Assembly: GCA_030411725.1 (NCBI GenBank)
Contig: MU839853.1
Span: forward strand, 1-64,000
Direction: 5' to 3'
DNA: 64,000 nucleotides
Source: Echria macrotheca
Taxonomy: Eukaryota; Ascomycota; Sordariomycetes; Sordariales; Schizotheciaceae
Positions 22,437-32,417 of this stretch are shown here, one piece after another (positions within the stretch are counted from its first letter, which is position 1; each line of letters starts with the position of its first letter). The position numbers and the translations under genes are program-made. The notes under the pieces were generated by a model. That model saw nothing but the letters and a program-made list of their open reading frames with translations, did not search any database and was not told the DNA's origin.

Positions 22437-23322
22437 ATGCCTTACATTACACTCCGCGACGGTGCCCAGTTCTACTACAAGGACTGGAACCCGCAGGGAA
22501 GTACGGCGACTGTGGTCTTTAGCCACGGCTGGCCCCTCAGCTCAGACGCCTGGGAGAAGCAAATGTTCTTCCTGGCCGACCACGGGATCCGTGTGGTCGC
22601 TCATGACCGCCGCGGCCACGGGCGCTCTGAACAGACGTGGGAACGGAACGATGTCGACAACTGGGCCGATGACCTGTCCGAGCTGATCGAAAAACTCGAC
22701 CTGAAGGACATCGTTCTGGTGGGTCACAGCACCGGCGGCTGTGAGATAGCCAGATACACTGGCAGACGTCAGTCAACTTCCTCCTCCCTGCGCCGGTCCA
22801 CAATGCTGATGATGCTGCTTAGATGGCACCTCCCGCGTCGCCAAGATGGTGTTCATCGCCTCGGCTGTCCCGCGGTTTGCCCAGGCACCCGATAATCCGG
22901 ATGGTGTTCCGGTCCCGACGATTGACTTCTTCCGATCCAGTATGCTGCAAGACCGGGCCAAGTTTTTCATCGAGGTGCCGACTGGTCCCTTTTTCGGCTT
23001 CAACCGGCCAGGAGCCAAGGTGAGCCAGGGCTTGATCGACAGCTGGTTTGCGGTGGGTATCCAGGGCAGCCTCAAGGCCGTCTACGAGACCACCCGCTCA
23101 TGGGAGAATGACTATACCGAGGAGTTGAAAGCCCTAGATATTCCGGCGCTGGTCATTCAGGGAGATGACGATCAAATCGTGCCCGTCAAGGTTGGAGCCT
23201 ATGCGGCAATCAAGCTTTTGAAGAAGGGGACGCTCAAGATCTATCCCGGTGGGGCTCACGCGATTATGGATACCGAGCCGGAGGGGATCAATCAGGATTT
23301 GCTGTCATTCATTCAGTCGTGA
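22437..23322 (+). CDS. alpha/beta hydrolase, non-heme chloroperoxidase-like
   Basis: Predicted 276 residues. Exon 1 is 22437-22767, the intron 22768-22822 (55 nt, GTCAGT donor, CTTAG acceptor) and exon 2 22823-23322. The catalytic triad is visible: Ser98 in GHSTGG, Asp near 226 in GDDDQIVP and His near 256 in GGAHAIMD. HGWPLSSDAW (30-39) is the oxyanion-hole motif, and AHDRRGHGRS (55-64) is the other family hallmark. This matches cofactor-free 'non-heme haloperoxidases', which are in practice esterases/perhydrolases, at their normal length of 274-278 residues. No signal peptide is seen, so it is likely cytosolic. The family is widespread in bacteria and shared with many fungi, so an old transfer is possible, but the intron shows it is settled in this genome. 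The splice join restores the conserved RYTGRHGTSRVAK. Confidence 0.92.
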
Positions 23323-23782
23323 TTCACTCAACTGTATCTGGCTGGAGGAAGGTGGGATGTTTGATTTGTTATTTTCCCAATGTTGTTCCACGTTGAGTAG
23401 GTACCCAAGGCAGATCAATACACGAGGACCTTGGTTCTTGTTTGTTCCTTTTTCCGCGTGTTACTGCACTGGCACGGCTTTGGTATCGGCTTGATTCCCC
23501 TTTTTGTATCGGGGTGGTGTGGGAGGTTACGATAAGGTTTTGTGCCAAGTCGCCAAGCTGCAAGTCGGACCGATGTATACTTGTACTTGGTTGCTTTGAT
23601 GACGACTGACTAAGATAAAAAAGTGTCTCGTAAGTGGTGTCATTCGAGAAGTGGTCGGTTATCAGGAGGTCTATCTTCTATTGCTGCCTGTCGTCCATGC
23701 ATAACACAAAATCCACAACGCCGCCCACAACAGATGTGGTATTGTACAGTTACAAAAATGTTCACAATCTCGAGTTATCCCT
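23323..23782. other. intergenic, convergent 3' flanks
   Basis: 460 bp between the ends of two convergent genes. Nothing was recognised. Confidence 0.45.
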
Positions 23783-24736
23783 CTACGAGCTTGCCATCTC
23801 ATGGATGCTCCCCAATTCACCCGGGCCCCCGGATCCCAACTCGTGTCTGTCAGTAGGCTGGTACAAGGGCTTGGCATCCTTGAAGGGCGGCGGCGACGGC
23901 AACTCCTGTCTGGTTGTGTTTGTATCCAGCTCTTCCCCGGGCGAAGCCCTTCGTCTCCGAAACAACACAAATATTGCGGCAAGAATGAGCACAACACCCA
24001 CAACCCCCCCGATTGCAATCCCAGCAATGGCACCCGAGGACAATGTTTTTGATTCCGTGTTGGAGGGAGATACCTCGGCAGTCGGTGAGGAAGTCGAGGT
24101 AAGGGTCGGATGGGAGGTCGCAAGGTTACTCGGAACTGTCGAGGCCGTGGCCAGGTCGGACTGCTGCCAGCCGATGACGATACCGCGGTGGTCTAGTGAC
24201 CCATTTCCGAGTGTTGCGGTCGAAACAGCGGTGGCCAGTGGGCTTGCGAACCCGCCGGCGTCATTGGTAGCGAGCACGACGAGCGGAAAGTTGTTGACGG
24301 ACGCGCTACACTTTTCGCCGTCCCAGAAGAGGCTGGCCGTGAAGCCACTAGAGAGAAGACAGCGTCAGAAGCCTGTTGCCACACTCTTGTCAGGGAAGCT
24401 CCTCGCTCACGTCATGCAGCAGGTCGCAAAGGTTATGGACGAGAGATCGGGCCCGAGAACGGTTTTGGATGCTGCCACGGTCCACCCGTGTGGACATTGG
24501 AGAGCCGGGCTAAAGGTGAGGCTTTGGCAAGCCGCCGCGTCCCATTCCGGCGGCACACACGAGTACCATTCGGGATCGACCTGGTCCTGCCAGCCATAGC
24601 TGTAAGGTGGCGACGCGCTGGTCCCGGCGTGGAAGCGAGTTGAGCAGAATGCCGGCGGGGTCCAGACCGTGGTCAGGGCGGGCGTGCGGGTGAGGGGACG
24701 CAAGGTGCCGCTGCTACAGGTCGATGTCACAGTCAT
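23783..24736 (-). CDS. one-pass membrane protein with Ser/Thr-rich ectodomain
   Basis: Predicted 296 residues. Exon 1 is 24736-24411, the intron 24410-24348 (63 nt, GTGAGC donor, CTTCTGAC branch point, TCTAG acceptor) and exon 2 24347-23783. The N-terminal 170 residues contain six or more Cys (TFATCCMTGFTASLF and neighbours) and resemble fungal extracellular domains of unknown role. A Ser/Thr-rich stalk follows. One membrane helix lies at about 214-238 (AIAGIAIGGVVGVVLILAAI), then RRRR and a Pro-rich cytosolic tail. The layout is that of wall-sensor-like or adhesin-like proteins. There is no conventional signal peptide in this model, so an upstream exon may be missing; the chosen start is the only ATG in frame. 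No enzyme motif is visible. Confidence 0.75.
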
Positions 24737-25213
24737 GATGCGATATCTCAACTTGTGTTGGCCGCTGGCGGAGTCGTTTGTCAGGGCGGTGGTTGGAGTT
24801 GCTAGCAGCCAGCACTTCAGAGTTTTCGCCCCGTGTCAGCAAGCTTCGGACGGAAGGTACCGAGACACCTCGTACGACGCTGCGCCACTGGCGTTAACTA
24901 ATAGTGTGCGCACCTTCAGCCGCAGTTCCTGTCCGACTTTACTAGACCTAGATCTTGTGCTGCTTTATGTGGAACTGGCGACGAACCGCAGTCTCTTACC
25001 CGCTTTACGCGGCGTTGTGAGCATACCTACCTTGTTACCACGAAGTACGTCACGGAAGATCAAGATTTGGTCGGTCTATTTCTCCTCGACTCCTCGAGGA
25101 GTCAGGACGCATCCAAAATCGATGTTGGGGAAGTCCTCAGTTATTTCCGTCGTAGGAAATTCGGACTCAGCAACACGAGAGCGGCAAGTCGCTCATTTGC
25201 GAATTGGTGTGTG
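24737..25213. other. intergenic, upstream of the membrane protein gene
   Basis: About 480 bp. No coding region was recognised. It could hide an upstream exon carrying a signal peptide for the minus-strand gene ending at 23783. Confidence 0.4.
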
Positions 25214-25411
25214 ATTGGTCCATGTTCTCCCATGGTCATGGCTCCGTGGTCATCGACTCATCGGTCAGCTGTGGTTGAATGTCGTATGATTGGTCAATTG
25301 GGCCTGGGAGACATCGCCCTGTGGCTCATCAATCTGCAACATGATTGGTCCATTTGCTCCATTATTTGAAGTTTCATTGTTGCTTTTATCATTTTTCTGC
25401 CGTATGATTGG
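25214..25411 (-). promoter_or_regulatory. cluster of CCAAT boxes (ATTGG on plus strand)
   Basis: ATTGG, the complement of CCAAT, occurs at 25214-25218, 25289-25293, 25297-25301, 25344-25348 and 25407-25411. Four of the five sit in a TGATTGG word. Five copies in 198 bp suggests repeated binding sites for the Hap2/3/5 complex, or a short decayed repeat. The cluster lies between the 3' side of the SVPS-repeat gene (ends 25803) and the 5' side of the membrane-protein gene (start 24736), so it could serve the latter only at long range. Confidence 0.4.
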
Positions 25412-25802
25412 CCCGCTCTGTCTTGCGGTTCTTCACAGCTGGTGACTCTCAGCTCTGAGAGTCTCCGGAAGTCGAGTGCGATGATCATACCCAGAACTTG
25501 CAGTGTGGATAACACGAATCACGGAGAAGTAATTGTAGTTCTCTCGGTAACTATTTTGCGTTTACAGTTCTCAGCCAAATAACCCGATAACCATAAACAA
25601 TCTCACTTTTTCCGGGAAGCCGGTGACCCCCATCAGCCTGATAATCGAGCCCACTCCAATCCTCATGAAGACACAAACCACTTTTGCGATAATTTTGTCC
25701 TTACCAAACCGGGAGCCGCGGCGTCAACCCCTGACCATAAACCTTATGTCAAAAGATAAATCTGTCTCAACAGACAACAAACCACAACTATAAATAAAAA
25801 AC
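25412..25802. other. 3' flank of the SVPS-repeat gene
   Basis: 391 bp, partly AT-rich. No coding region was recognised. Confidence 0.4.
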
Positions 25803-26773
25803 TCAGACTGCCCGAGTCGCAGTGGGGGCTGGCACAGGGACCGAGACACTCGGGGCCGAGACACCGGGAGCCGGAATGCTGGGCACCGGGGGCACCGGAA
25901 TACTCGGGATCGGAATACTGGAAGAAGCAGCAGTAGGGGTCGGCCGGGAACTGACGACGCTCGACAGTAGCGAACTAACCCTCGACGCAATGCTAGACAC
26001 CGGGGATACTGTGGGAACTGCCCCGGTCGTCGAGACACCAGGCCGAGACACGCTCGTTGGGACCGGTGGGACCGGCACCGAGATGCTCGGGACTGAGACG
26101 CTGGGAACTGAAACGCTGGGAACCGAGACGCTGGGAACTGGCACAACAGATGGAAGCGAAGACAGCAGCGAGCTCACGACTGATACGACGCTCGAGACAG
26201 CGCTCGGCACCGAAGGTAGCGTTGGTGCCGCTGTTGACTGCCCGCTTGAAGCTGGCCTCGTCGGCGGCATGGGCGCCGGTACCGGGACTGAGGCATTGGT
26301 CGGCTTGGGAAGCACGCCGGACAGAACCGAGGAGACCAGAGAGGGAACATTGGAAATGGGAAGCGGAGGTACCGCCGGCGTTGCGCTAGGGGCCACCGGC
26401 GCCGACGAGGTTCTGGCCGAACTGATGGGAACCGAGACAGGGATGCTCGGGACGCTGACACTTGGGACGGTGACGCGTGGGACACTGACGCTGGGAGCGG
26501 TGACACTCGGAACCGGGACGCTGGGGACGGAAACCGGGATGCTCGGAAGCACTGAGGGCAGCACACCGGAAAGGACCGACGAGACAATGCTTCGAACTGA
26601 TCAGGAAGTATTAGCTATCTCAACTTGAACCCCTGGTAAAAAGTAATAAAACGGCGGCCCCGTTCTTGGTGTGGTTACTTACTTGGAGACGCAACTGAAG
26701 TTCTAGTCGCAGATGGAGTTTGAGGGAAGGGAACAGCGGCGGCTAGGCCGGCGAAGACCAAGAAGTACTTCAT
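25803..26773 (-). CDS. secreted SVPS-repeat low-complexity protein
   Basis: Predicted 294 residues. Exon 1 is 26773-26683, the intron 26682-26597 (86 nt, GTAAGT donor, GATCAG acceptor) and exon 2 26596-25803. Residues 1-16 are a signal peptide (MKYFLVFAGLAAAVPF). The rest is built almost entirely from Ser, Val, Pro, Thr and Ala. Two blocks of SVPSVSVPS-type repeats (around 60-85 and 170-200) alternate with SSVVSSLLSS-like segments. Ser/Thr density predicts heavy O-mannosylation, and the periodic Pro-x-Ser-Val pattern suggests an extended or beta-rich wall protein. No GPI signal or membrane helix is visible at the C-terminus (ending ATRAV). No family is recognised. Repeat number is likely to vary between strains. 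The complementary strand also stays open across the repeat, but only this strand has a signal peptide and intron. Confidence 0.8.
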
Positions 26774-28960
26774 ATTGGGAAATGTCCCTTGGAGCAAGCT
26801 CAAGTGTCTTGAAAGTGAACTCGAACTCCTGCTGCATAGAGTGGTCTCGAGTAGAAATCGTCTCTGTCCAGAATCCGAGAAGTGTCTGGCTCTCAACAGG
26901 GATACCTGGGAGGCTTGCGCCTTATATCTGAGATTCACACTCCCCTACATCCGCGGGGAACTGTTCAGATGCCATTTTCCCCTCTTCTTGCGATTTCTCC
27001 GGGATATATGACCGCTGATCTCAACGTCGGTCGGTGAATCTAGGAAAGGGCGGACATCTGCTTCTACGCGGTAGAGTGCACATAGTTCCAATTTACACTT
27101 AACTGGGGGAAAACTGGGATCGACGTCCTTGGCCATCACTAATACCCGTCCAGTTGGACGGGAAGGCGCAGAGTCGCCACCCGCGAGAACGGGAGTTCGC
27201 TGGGCGTGCTGGGCACACATTCACGGTATTGACTCCGTCACGCGAAGTTCTGTTCTCGACTTTAGGCGAAAATGCTCCTACGGGTGAGGAGAAAGAGTTA
27301 TGGGGTTTGTGAATCAGATGGTGACGTCAAGATTTAAGTAGTCGACATCTACCACTTCAGCCGGAGGGGGAGTTCAGACCCGGTAAATAGACAAGGAATA
27401 TCATTTTTCAGGAACCGCCAACAATTCCCGGATGTGTTTATTACCGGACTCAGGAACGCCAATCGGGTAGTTTTCTGTGGTTGTAAAAGAGGGGAACGGC
27501 AGCTTCACTTTGGAGGGTATCATTCCTCCCGAAATTGCCCAAGGGGTATTCGTGGCTTTATTATAACGTCATTGTAGAGGATATCTGTGAGTTACGGCGA
27601 TGATGAGAGCTGGGACTCGGTCTATCAAGCATGGATGGGCATCTTGGGCCTGCTGTTGAAAAAAGTTAAGGGAAACCCACAAGGGCGTCGTGAGGACGAA
27701 AGTCGTAGTGCGAAGAGCTGGACGTTACTGGGCGTCCTTTCCATAATCCGAACCCTACCCAACGCCGCTACTATTTCGTTCTCCCAGTCTGCGTCCCAAA
27801 GCTAACGTTGGGAGCCCTCGATTGCGCAGCGACTCCGCCGGCGTTGTTAGTTGTGATCTCTGCTGGGAGCAGTGTTGTGATGTCAGCTTTGCCGGTCTGG
27901 GGTGTTACATGGTAGCTACAGGTTCGCGCATATCTCCCATTCCGGCTTGTCTTCTCGTCCGCTTGTCTCTCATATCCACATTTGAAATACCCGTTATGAG
28001 TTCGCGAGTTAGATTGGTTTGAATCTCAGTGTCTTTTATCGTTGGTTCCGGTCCCAATCTTGTCGAGCGGCAGTCTGGATCCAAGTCTTGGTCCGGGTAC
28101 GAGCTTGGGTTCTGGTACGGGATTGCCCGATGCGGGCTACCCATGCTCAGCTTTCCAGCCTCTGCAACTGAGGATCGGAAACTGTTATTATCCTGTTGAA
28201 CGGAGATCTCCTGCAGTTGTTGCCAGTTCTTGTGCAGACCAACTAGACGGTTCGTGTCATGCTCAGTAACATGCGCTCATCTAGCTCGCACGGCGTCGGC
28301 GTTGAACTTGGTGTGAAACCGTTGTCCAGAAAATTCTTTCACTTATGTGTCATATATCATGAGCTGAGCAGTACAGGCAGCGAACGCGATCATCACAACG
28401 CTGGTTGCTCGAAAATCTAATTCGTCGAGCCGACGCAATTTTCCCTTAACCATCCTCATCTGGTGCGAACGTTTACAAGAAAAATCCCACCAATGAGAAG
28501 TAGCCACGCCATTAGCACCAGCACCACGTACACAGAATAGATGCAACTTCGTGAAGCTGATTTCCGAGTCATTTTCCCGTAAACCGGTGCCGGGCCCGGA
28601 ACTGAAACCTGCCTGACACTGGGTCCGAAACTGGGTCTGGAGCCGGAATCAAACCAGTTAGTCCCAATCCCAATCCCAATCCCGAACTAGTTCGACTCGG
28701 ATTTCGAGCTCGTACTCGATCCCAAACCGAAACCAGCCCAACCCAAACCCAAACCCAGTCCTAAACCACCCAACCCAGCTTGAGACTATCTCGCATCGGT
28801 CCGGCAAGAGAAATAGTACGGGTTTTGGACGATATGTCGGGGAAGGTGAATCCCTTGCGAAATACTTCTTTGACTGTCTGCCCCCTAGAGGATAATGAAA
28901 TTACAACCACAGTGCGCTGACTGACCCAATAACACCCATCACTCCAGCCTATCGAGAGAC
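26774..28960. other. long intergenic region
   Basis: About 2.2 kb without a supportable gene. It contains the promoter of the SVPS-repeat gene. The segment 28590-28790 is unusually skewed: C/A-rich on the plus strand with a run of CCCAAT units and the G-quadruplex-type tract described separately. Short open frames are not supported. Confidence 0.5.
28737..28756 (-). other. putative G-quadruplex tract
   Basis: On the minus strand this 20-bp tract has four GGG runs separated by loops of TTT, TTT and TT, the canonical intramolecular G-quadruplex pattern. It lies about 200 bp downstream of the 3' end of the HET gene at 28961, on that gene's sense strand. A nearby plus-strand run of CCCAAT units (about 28656-28683) adds further G-runs. 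Confidence 0.55.
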
Positions 28961-30937
28961 CTAGAGAAATTGTAAGAATCCGACACGTTCCACGTCCAAC
29001 CCTTGCATGACCTCCCCGTCCATAAGACCATATACGTAGCACTCGCCAACAAACCAGTAAGTGCTTCCATCCCGCCTGATGATGTGCGGGACTTTGCTTC
29101 CCATGAGAACGCACACTTCATCCCCCACCATGCTCGCGAGCGGTGCAAGCCCGATATATCCCAGGTCGGATATGAAGACCCGTCTACCCTGCGCTATCCC
29201 GCTGTTTCCCTGAAGTTGGTCCCACTGGACGGTATCGGGCCCAACCGTGACGGTGGCGGATCCTGAAGAAGCGCTGACTTCCCACTCACTTGGCTCCGGC
29301 GGCGGTCTGGAAGCTTCTGCAAGAGAGTCCTTACACTTGGCACGCCACTCCCAAAACGGTGTGTTACACGCACTAGCCGGCAATGGCGTGAATCGACCGC
29401 CGGGGTCCGTCTCGAAATCAAGCGCGTCTTTCAAGGCCGCACTCCAGCTGCAGGCATACGGGTTTGGTAAGTGAGCGAGTAGGGACAGTGGTGGCATTCC
29501 TCCTTTGACGCCGGCTTGAGGCCCCAGGACTGCGATTCTCATCAGCACTGTCCCTTTCGCGGTGAGGCAGACATCGTCAGCCGATTGGCTGATATCCGCT
29601 CGGACACCGTATGCGGCCTGGAAACCGAAGTTGTTGATTAGCCAAGGTGCATGCAGTGGCCTTCGCCAGTCGGGAACCCAGGATGCGAGGTCGAGATTCA
29701 GCAGCTGCCGGTGCTCGTGCTGGACGAGACTCAGAAATGCAAATACCGAGCCGCCGGGTATGATTCTCAGGGCTTTTGCGGTCCGGCCATAGGCTTGTCG
29801 AAGAGATATGGTGTAGTCTGGGCGAAGGAAAGCCGGGACGGTGGATGATATGCCTAACAGGGCGTAGACTTTGTCTCGAGGATCCGTAGCCTGCGCCCAC
29901 CGCAGCGTGAGAAGGTTTATGTCGAGTCTGGGACAGGTTGTCGTGTCGTGAATCAGCTGTCCGGTCACGGCCAGTCGCTGTTGATCAGTAATTTCATTGT
30001 CGTCCTCGTCCTTTGAATCCTGAAACCCCCGGGTTCGAGGAGCACTGGCTCCATCGGGAATGATTGGAATAGGGGCACGGAAGCCATCGCGCGTCTCTTT
30101 CATGATCAGTACCGATGTATGGAGATGTTCATGCTCGCGGTAGCCTATGACAAGCTGGAAGTCGTTGACGAACTGGCAAGCGGCGCACAGGTCGTCCCAG
30201 GCAATCGAGAAGGTCCCACATTGGATATCCAAGGAGTCGGAGACTGCCACTTCCTGATAAACCCAGACTCGCTCAAACCACGGCCTGGCCAGTAGTTTGG
30301 CGAAAGCTTTCCAGGACCTCTCCGGGATAAAGAACTCACTGGTCGGGTTGAGTTTCGATGGATTCTGCTGCGCTTGCTCGAGCTCGAGTATCAGCTCCCG
30401 GCCTCGTTGGCTGCTTGGTGTCACACAGGAAGATGCCCAACTGAGAAGAGTGATGCAGCTGATGGCGTCCCGTGTCCATGGGTCCGCATCTCCCAGCCAG
30501 ATGATCGTTTGGCTAGCATTTGCGTATATGTCTCGCATCATTTGCACTTGGTGTTCACGTTCTGCTAGATCGGTTTGGTTGATGCAAACCGCGTCTATCC
30601 AGAAAAATTCAACCTCGTTTCCTTGTCGTGTCCGCAATCTGCGGAGAGCCGTGTCGAGATTCTCCGTGATGTCCAAAGTGTACTCAATGCTTTGCAGAAA
30701 TTCGCGAGTTGGTTTCAAATCCGCGTCGCCATTGTCGAACCCGTCGACGTAAGCTGTACGGCATTTCCCAGAATTTCCCCACGTGTATGAAAGCGTTTTG
30801 TACGGATGGTGAGAATGCCGGTTTTGGCTGACGAGGTTGAATCGCAAAGACGCGTCCTCGGATTCTGCTGGGAAGAGCCACAAGAGCCGAATTTCATGTC
30901 TGGATTTTAAAGGCTGGTATTCGTAGTTCGACGCCAT
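28961..30937 (-). CDS. HET-domain protein (heterokaryon incompatibility type) 2
   Basis: Predicted 658 residues, single exon. The start is the ATG at 30937 (MASNYEYQPL), which leaves a normal 45-residue lead before the domain. The HET blocks are YKTLSYTWGN (46-55), FFWIDAVCINQTDLAEREHQ (111-130) and IYANASQTIIWLGDADPWT. The end of the protein, STYWFVGECYVYGLMDGEVM, is the usual C-terminal signature of this long HET class. These proteins act as cell-death effectors in vegetative incompatibility and possibly in wider fungal immunity. The frame is intact over nearly 2 kb. It is close in length and architecture to HET protein 1 (15890-17964), but the two differ widely in sequence, so they are not a recent duplicate pair. 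Confidence 0.93.
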   Translation of the reverse strand: MASNYEYQPLKSRHEIRLLWLFPAESEDASLRFNLVSQNRHSHHPYKTLSYTWGNSGKCRTAYVDGFDNGDADLKPTREFLQSIEYTLDITENLDTALRRLRTRQGNEVEFFWIDAVCINQTDLAEREHQVQMMRDIYANASQTIIWLGDADPWTRDAISCITLLSWASSCVTPSSQRGRELILELEQAQQNPSKLNPTSEFFIPERSWKAFAKLLARPWFERVWVYQEVAVSDSLDIQCGTFSIAWDDLCAACQFVNDFQLVIGYREHEHLHTSVLIMKETRDGFRAPIPIIPDGASAPRTRGFQDSKDEDDNEITDQQRLAVTGQLIHDTTTCPRLDINLLTLRWAQATDPRDKVYALLGISSTVPAFLRPDYTISLRQAYGRTAKALRIIPGGSVFAFLSLVQHEHRQLLNLDLASWVPDWRRPLHAPWLINNFGFQAAYGVRADISQSADDVCLTAKGTVLMRIAVLGPQAGVKGGMPPLSLLAHLPNPYACSWSAALKDALDFETDPGGRFTPLPASACNTPFWEWRAKCKDSLAEASRPPPEPSEWEVSASSGSATVTVGPDTVQWDQLQGNSGIAQGRRVFISDLGYIGLAPLASMVGDEVCVLMGSKVPHIIRRDGSTYWFVGECYVYGLMDGEVMQGLDVERVGFLQFL

Positions 30938-32417
30938 GATGGTTTCAAACCTGGAGTCTGGCAAACCGAATGGATATCGGATCGAGGATGTCCCTGGTTT
31001 GATTCCCCGCTGGGTGAGAGATTTTTTGGCAGTGGCTGGCAGTAGGCAGTTTGCTACCAATAGTAATTGCAGCATTTGGCTCACTACTATTCGCTGAGGA
31101 CAGTCCAGTGGCCTTCCGGGACCCATGATGTGGATCTAACCGTCGGATGGTTCCCGATTTGCGCGTCAGATTTCTGCTGGTTCATGTTAGACTCGTGATT
31201 GGGGGCAACGCACCGGCGTTCTTGTTGCACGCCTCGATGGCACATAAACGGCCTCGAGGAAGTCACGGCGATGTTATTAGATTTCCATTAACCTAGCCCA
31301 TCCTAGTCGAGCCCCATTGCCGAATCTGGGGTTCGTGAGAGGATGCCGATTGAGAAGTGTCGGGTGGTCCAAAGTAGTGACCCAATCTTTTGAGATCTCA
31401 ATCTTTTTACCTGGGAGCTCGCAGTCATGCAGGCAATTTGTTGCGCAGTAGGCTTCCTCTAAAAAGATCCTCACCATACGTTGCAGGCGTAGTCTTAATA
31501 GTACGCATCTTAATCATAGGCAGAAAAACTCCGATGGGTCTGGTCCCGGGTCGAGTGCTTCGTAATTCTCGTGAATGCAATAAGGTTTTTTATTCCTCGA
31601 CGCTGAACTGCACCTTTACGACTGTACAGCCCTCCTGGGGCTTCTCCCTGGCGTCTTTAGTACACCTGAGCAGGCACTGCGTGTGGCGTCAACCCCGTTA
31701 ATGATAACAACGTCTGGCACATGTGGAGAGACTATTGTTTGAGTTACCCCCGGCCCCCAACTGCTCGGGCTCGTACAACACCACTTGAATGCCATCTCTG
31801 AGTTAAGGACCTCATCAAGATAACAAATGTGGCTATGCTCCAGCCTCCTTCTCTGGTTCGTCCAACGGCGAATAAAGTGGCACGGAAGTTGCCGCGAGGT
31901 TTCGTCCCACGCCCACGTACCGTTGGGCCAGGATGGTTCCTATGCCACCATTGGACGAAGAAAAGGATGGTAGAGGTCAGTGGGTGTGCAAGGTTAGCAA
32001 ATATTGCAACCCTATCAACCAACCAGCCGGGCACATCCCAACGGCGCCGTCGTGCAAAGCGAAAAATACGACGCCAAGATACAGCACTGCAGACGCCACA
32101 ATAACCGTTGGGAGAAGGAGGGGCATGGGTTGCGCGGTGTGATTGCTCCGGCAAAATGATTAGGTTCAGCTAGGTACGATGTCGGTAATCTCTGTGCCTA
32201 ACACACGGTCCTCCAACACAGCCGTTCTTCACGATAAGTCCAGACCGCAATCCGGGCTTGGCAAAACCGACAACCGGTTTCCCATAAGATTGGCATGAGT
32301 CTGGACCTTGCCTGTCTGGACCATGCCGGTCCAGATGCGCAACCGCTCAAAACTTCCTGTTTCGCAATCCGAATATCGTTATCGAGCTTCTTGGGCGTTA
32401 CTTGAACACTTTATCAG
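30938..32417. other. intergenic, divergent promoters
   Basis: About 1.5 kb between a minus-strand HET gene and a plus-strand membrane protein gene. No gene is supported. It must contain both promoters, though no clear TATA box was seen. Confidence 0.5.

Noticed and set aside
23634..24599. 321-codon plus-strand frame
   Set aside because: It is antisense to the two-exon membrane protein gene, whose splice sites and membrane helix are convincing.
25822..26628. 268-codon plus-strand Gly/Thr/Glu-rich frame
   Set aside because: It is the mirror of the SVPS-repeat protein and has no signal peptide, intron or recognised domain.
28656..28785. Interstitial telomere repeat
   Set aside because: The units are CCCAAT and CCCAAA, not CCCTAA; the tract is better described as G-quadruplex-prone simple sequence.
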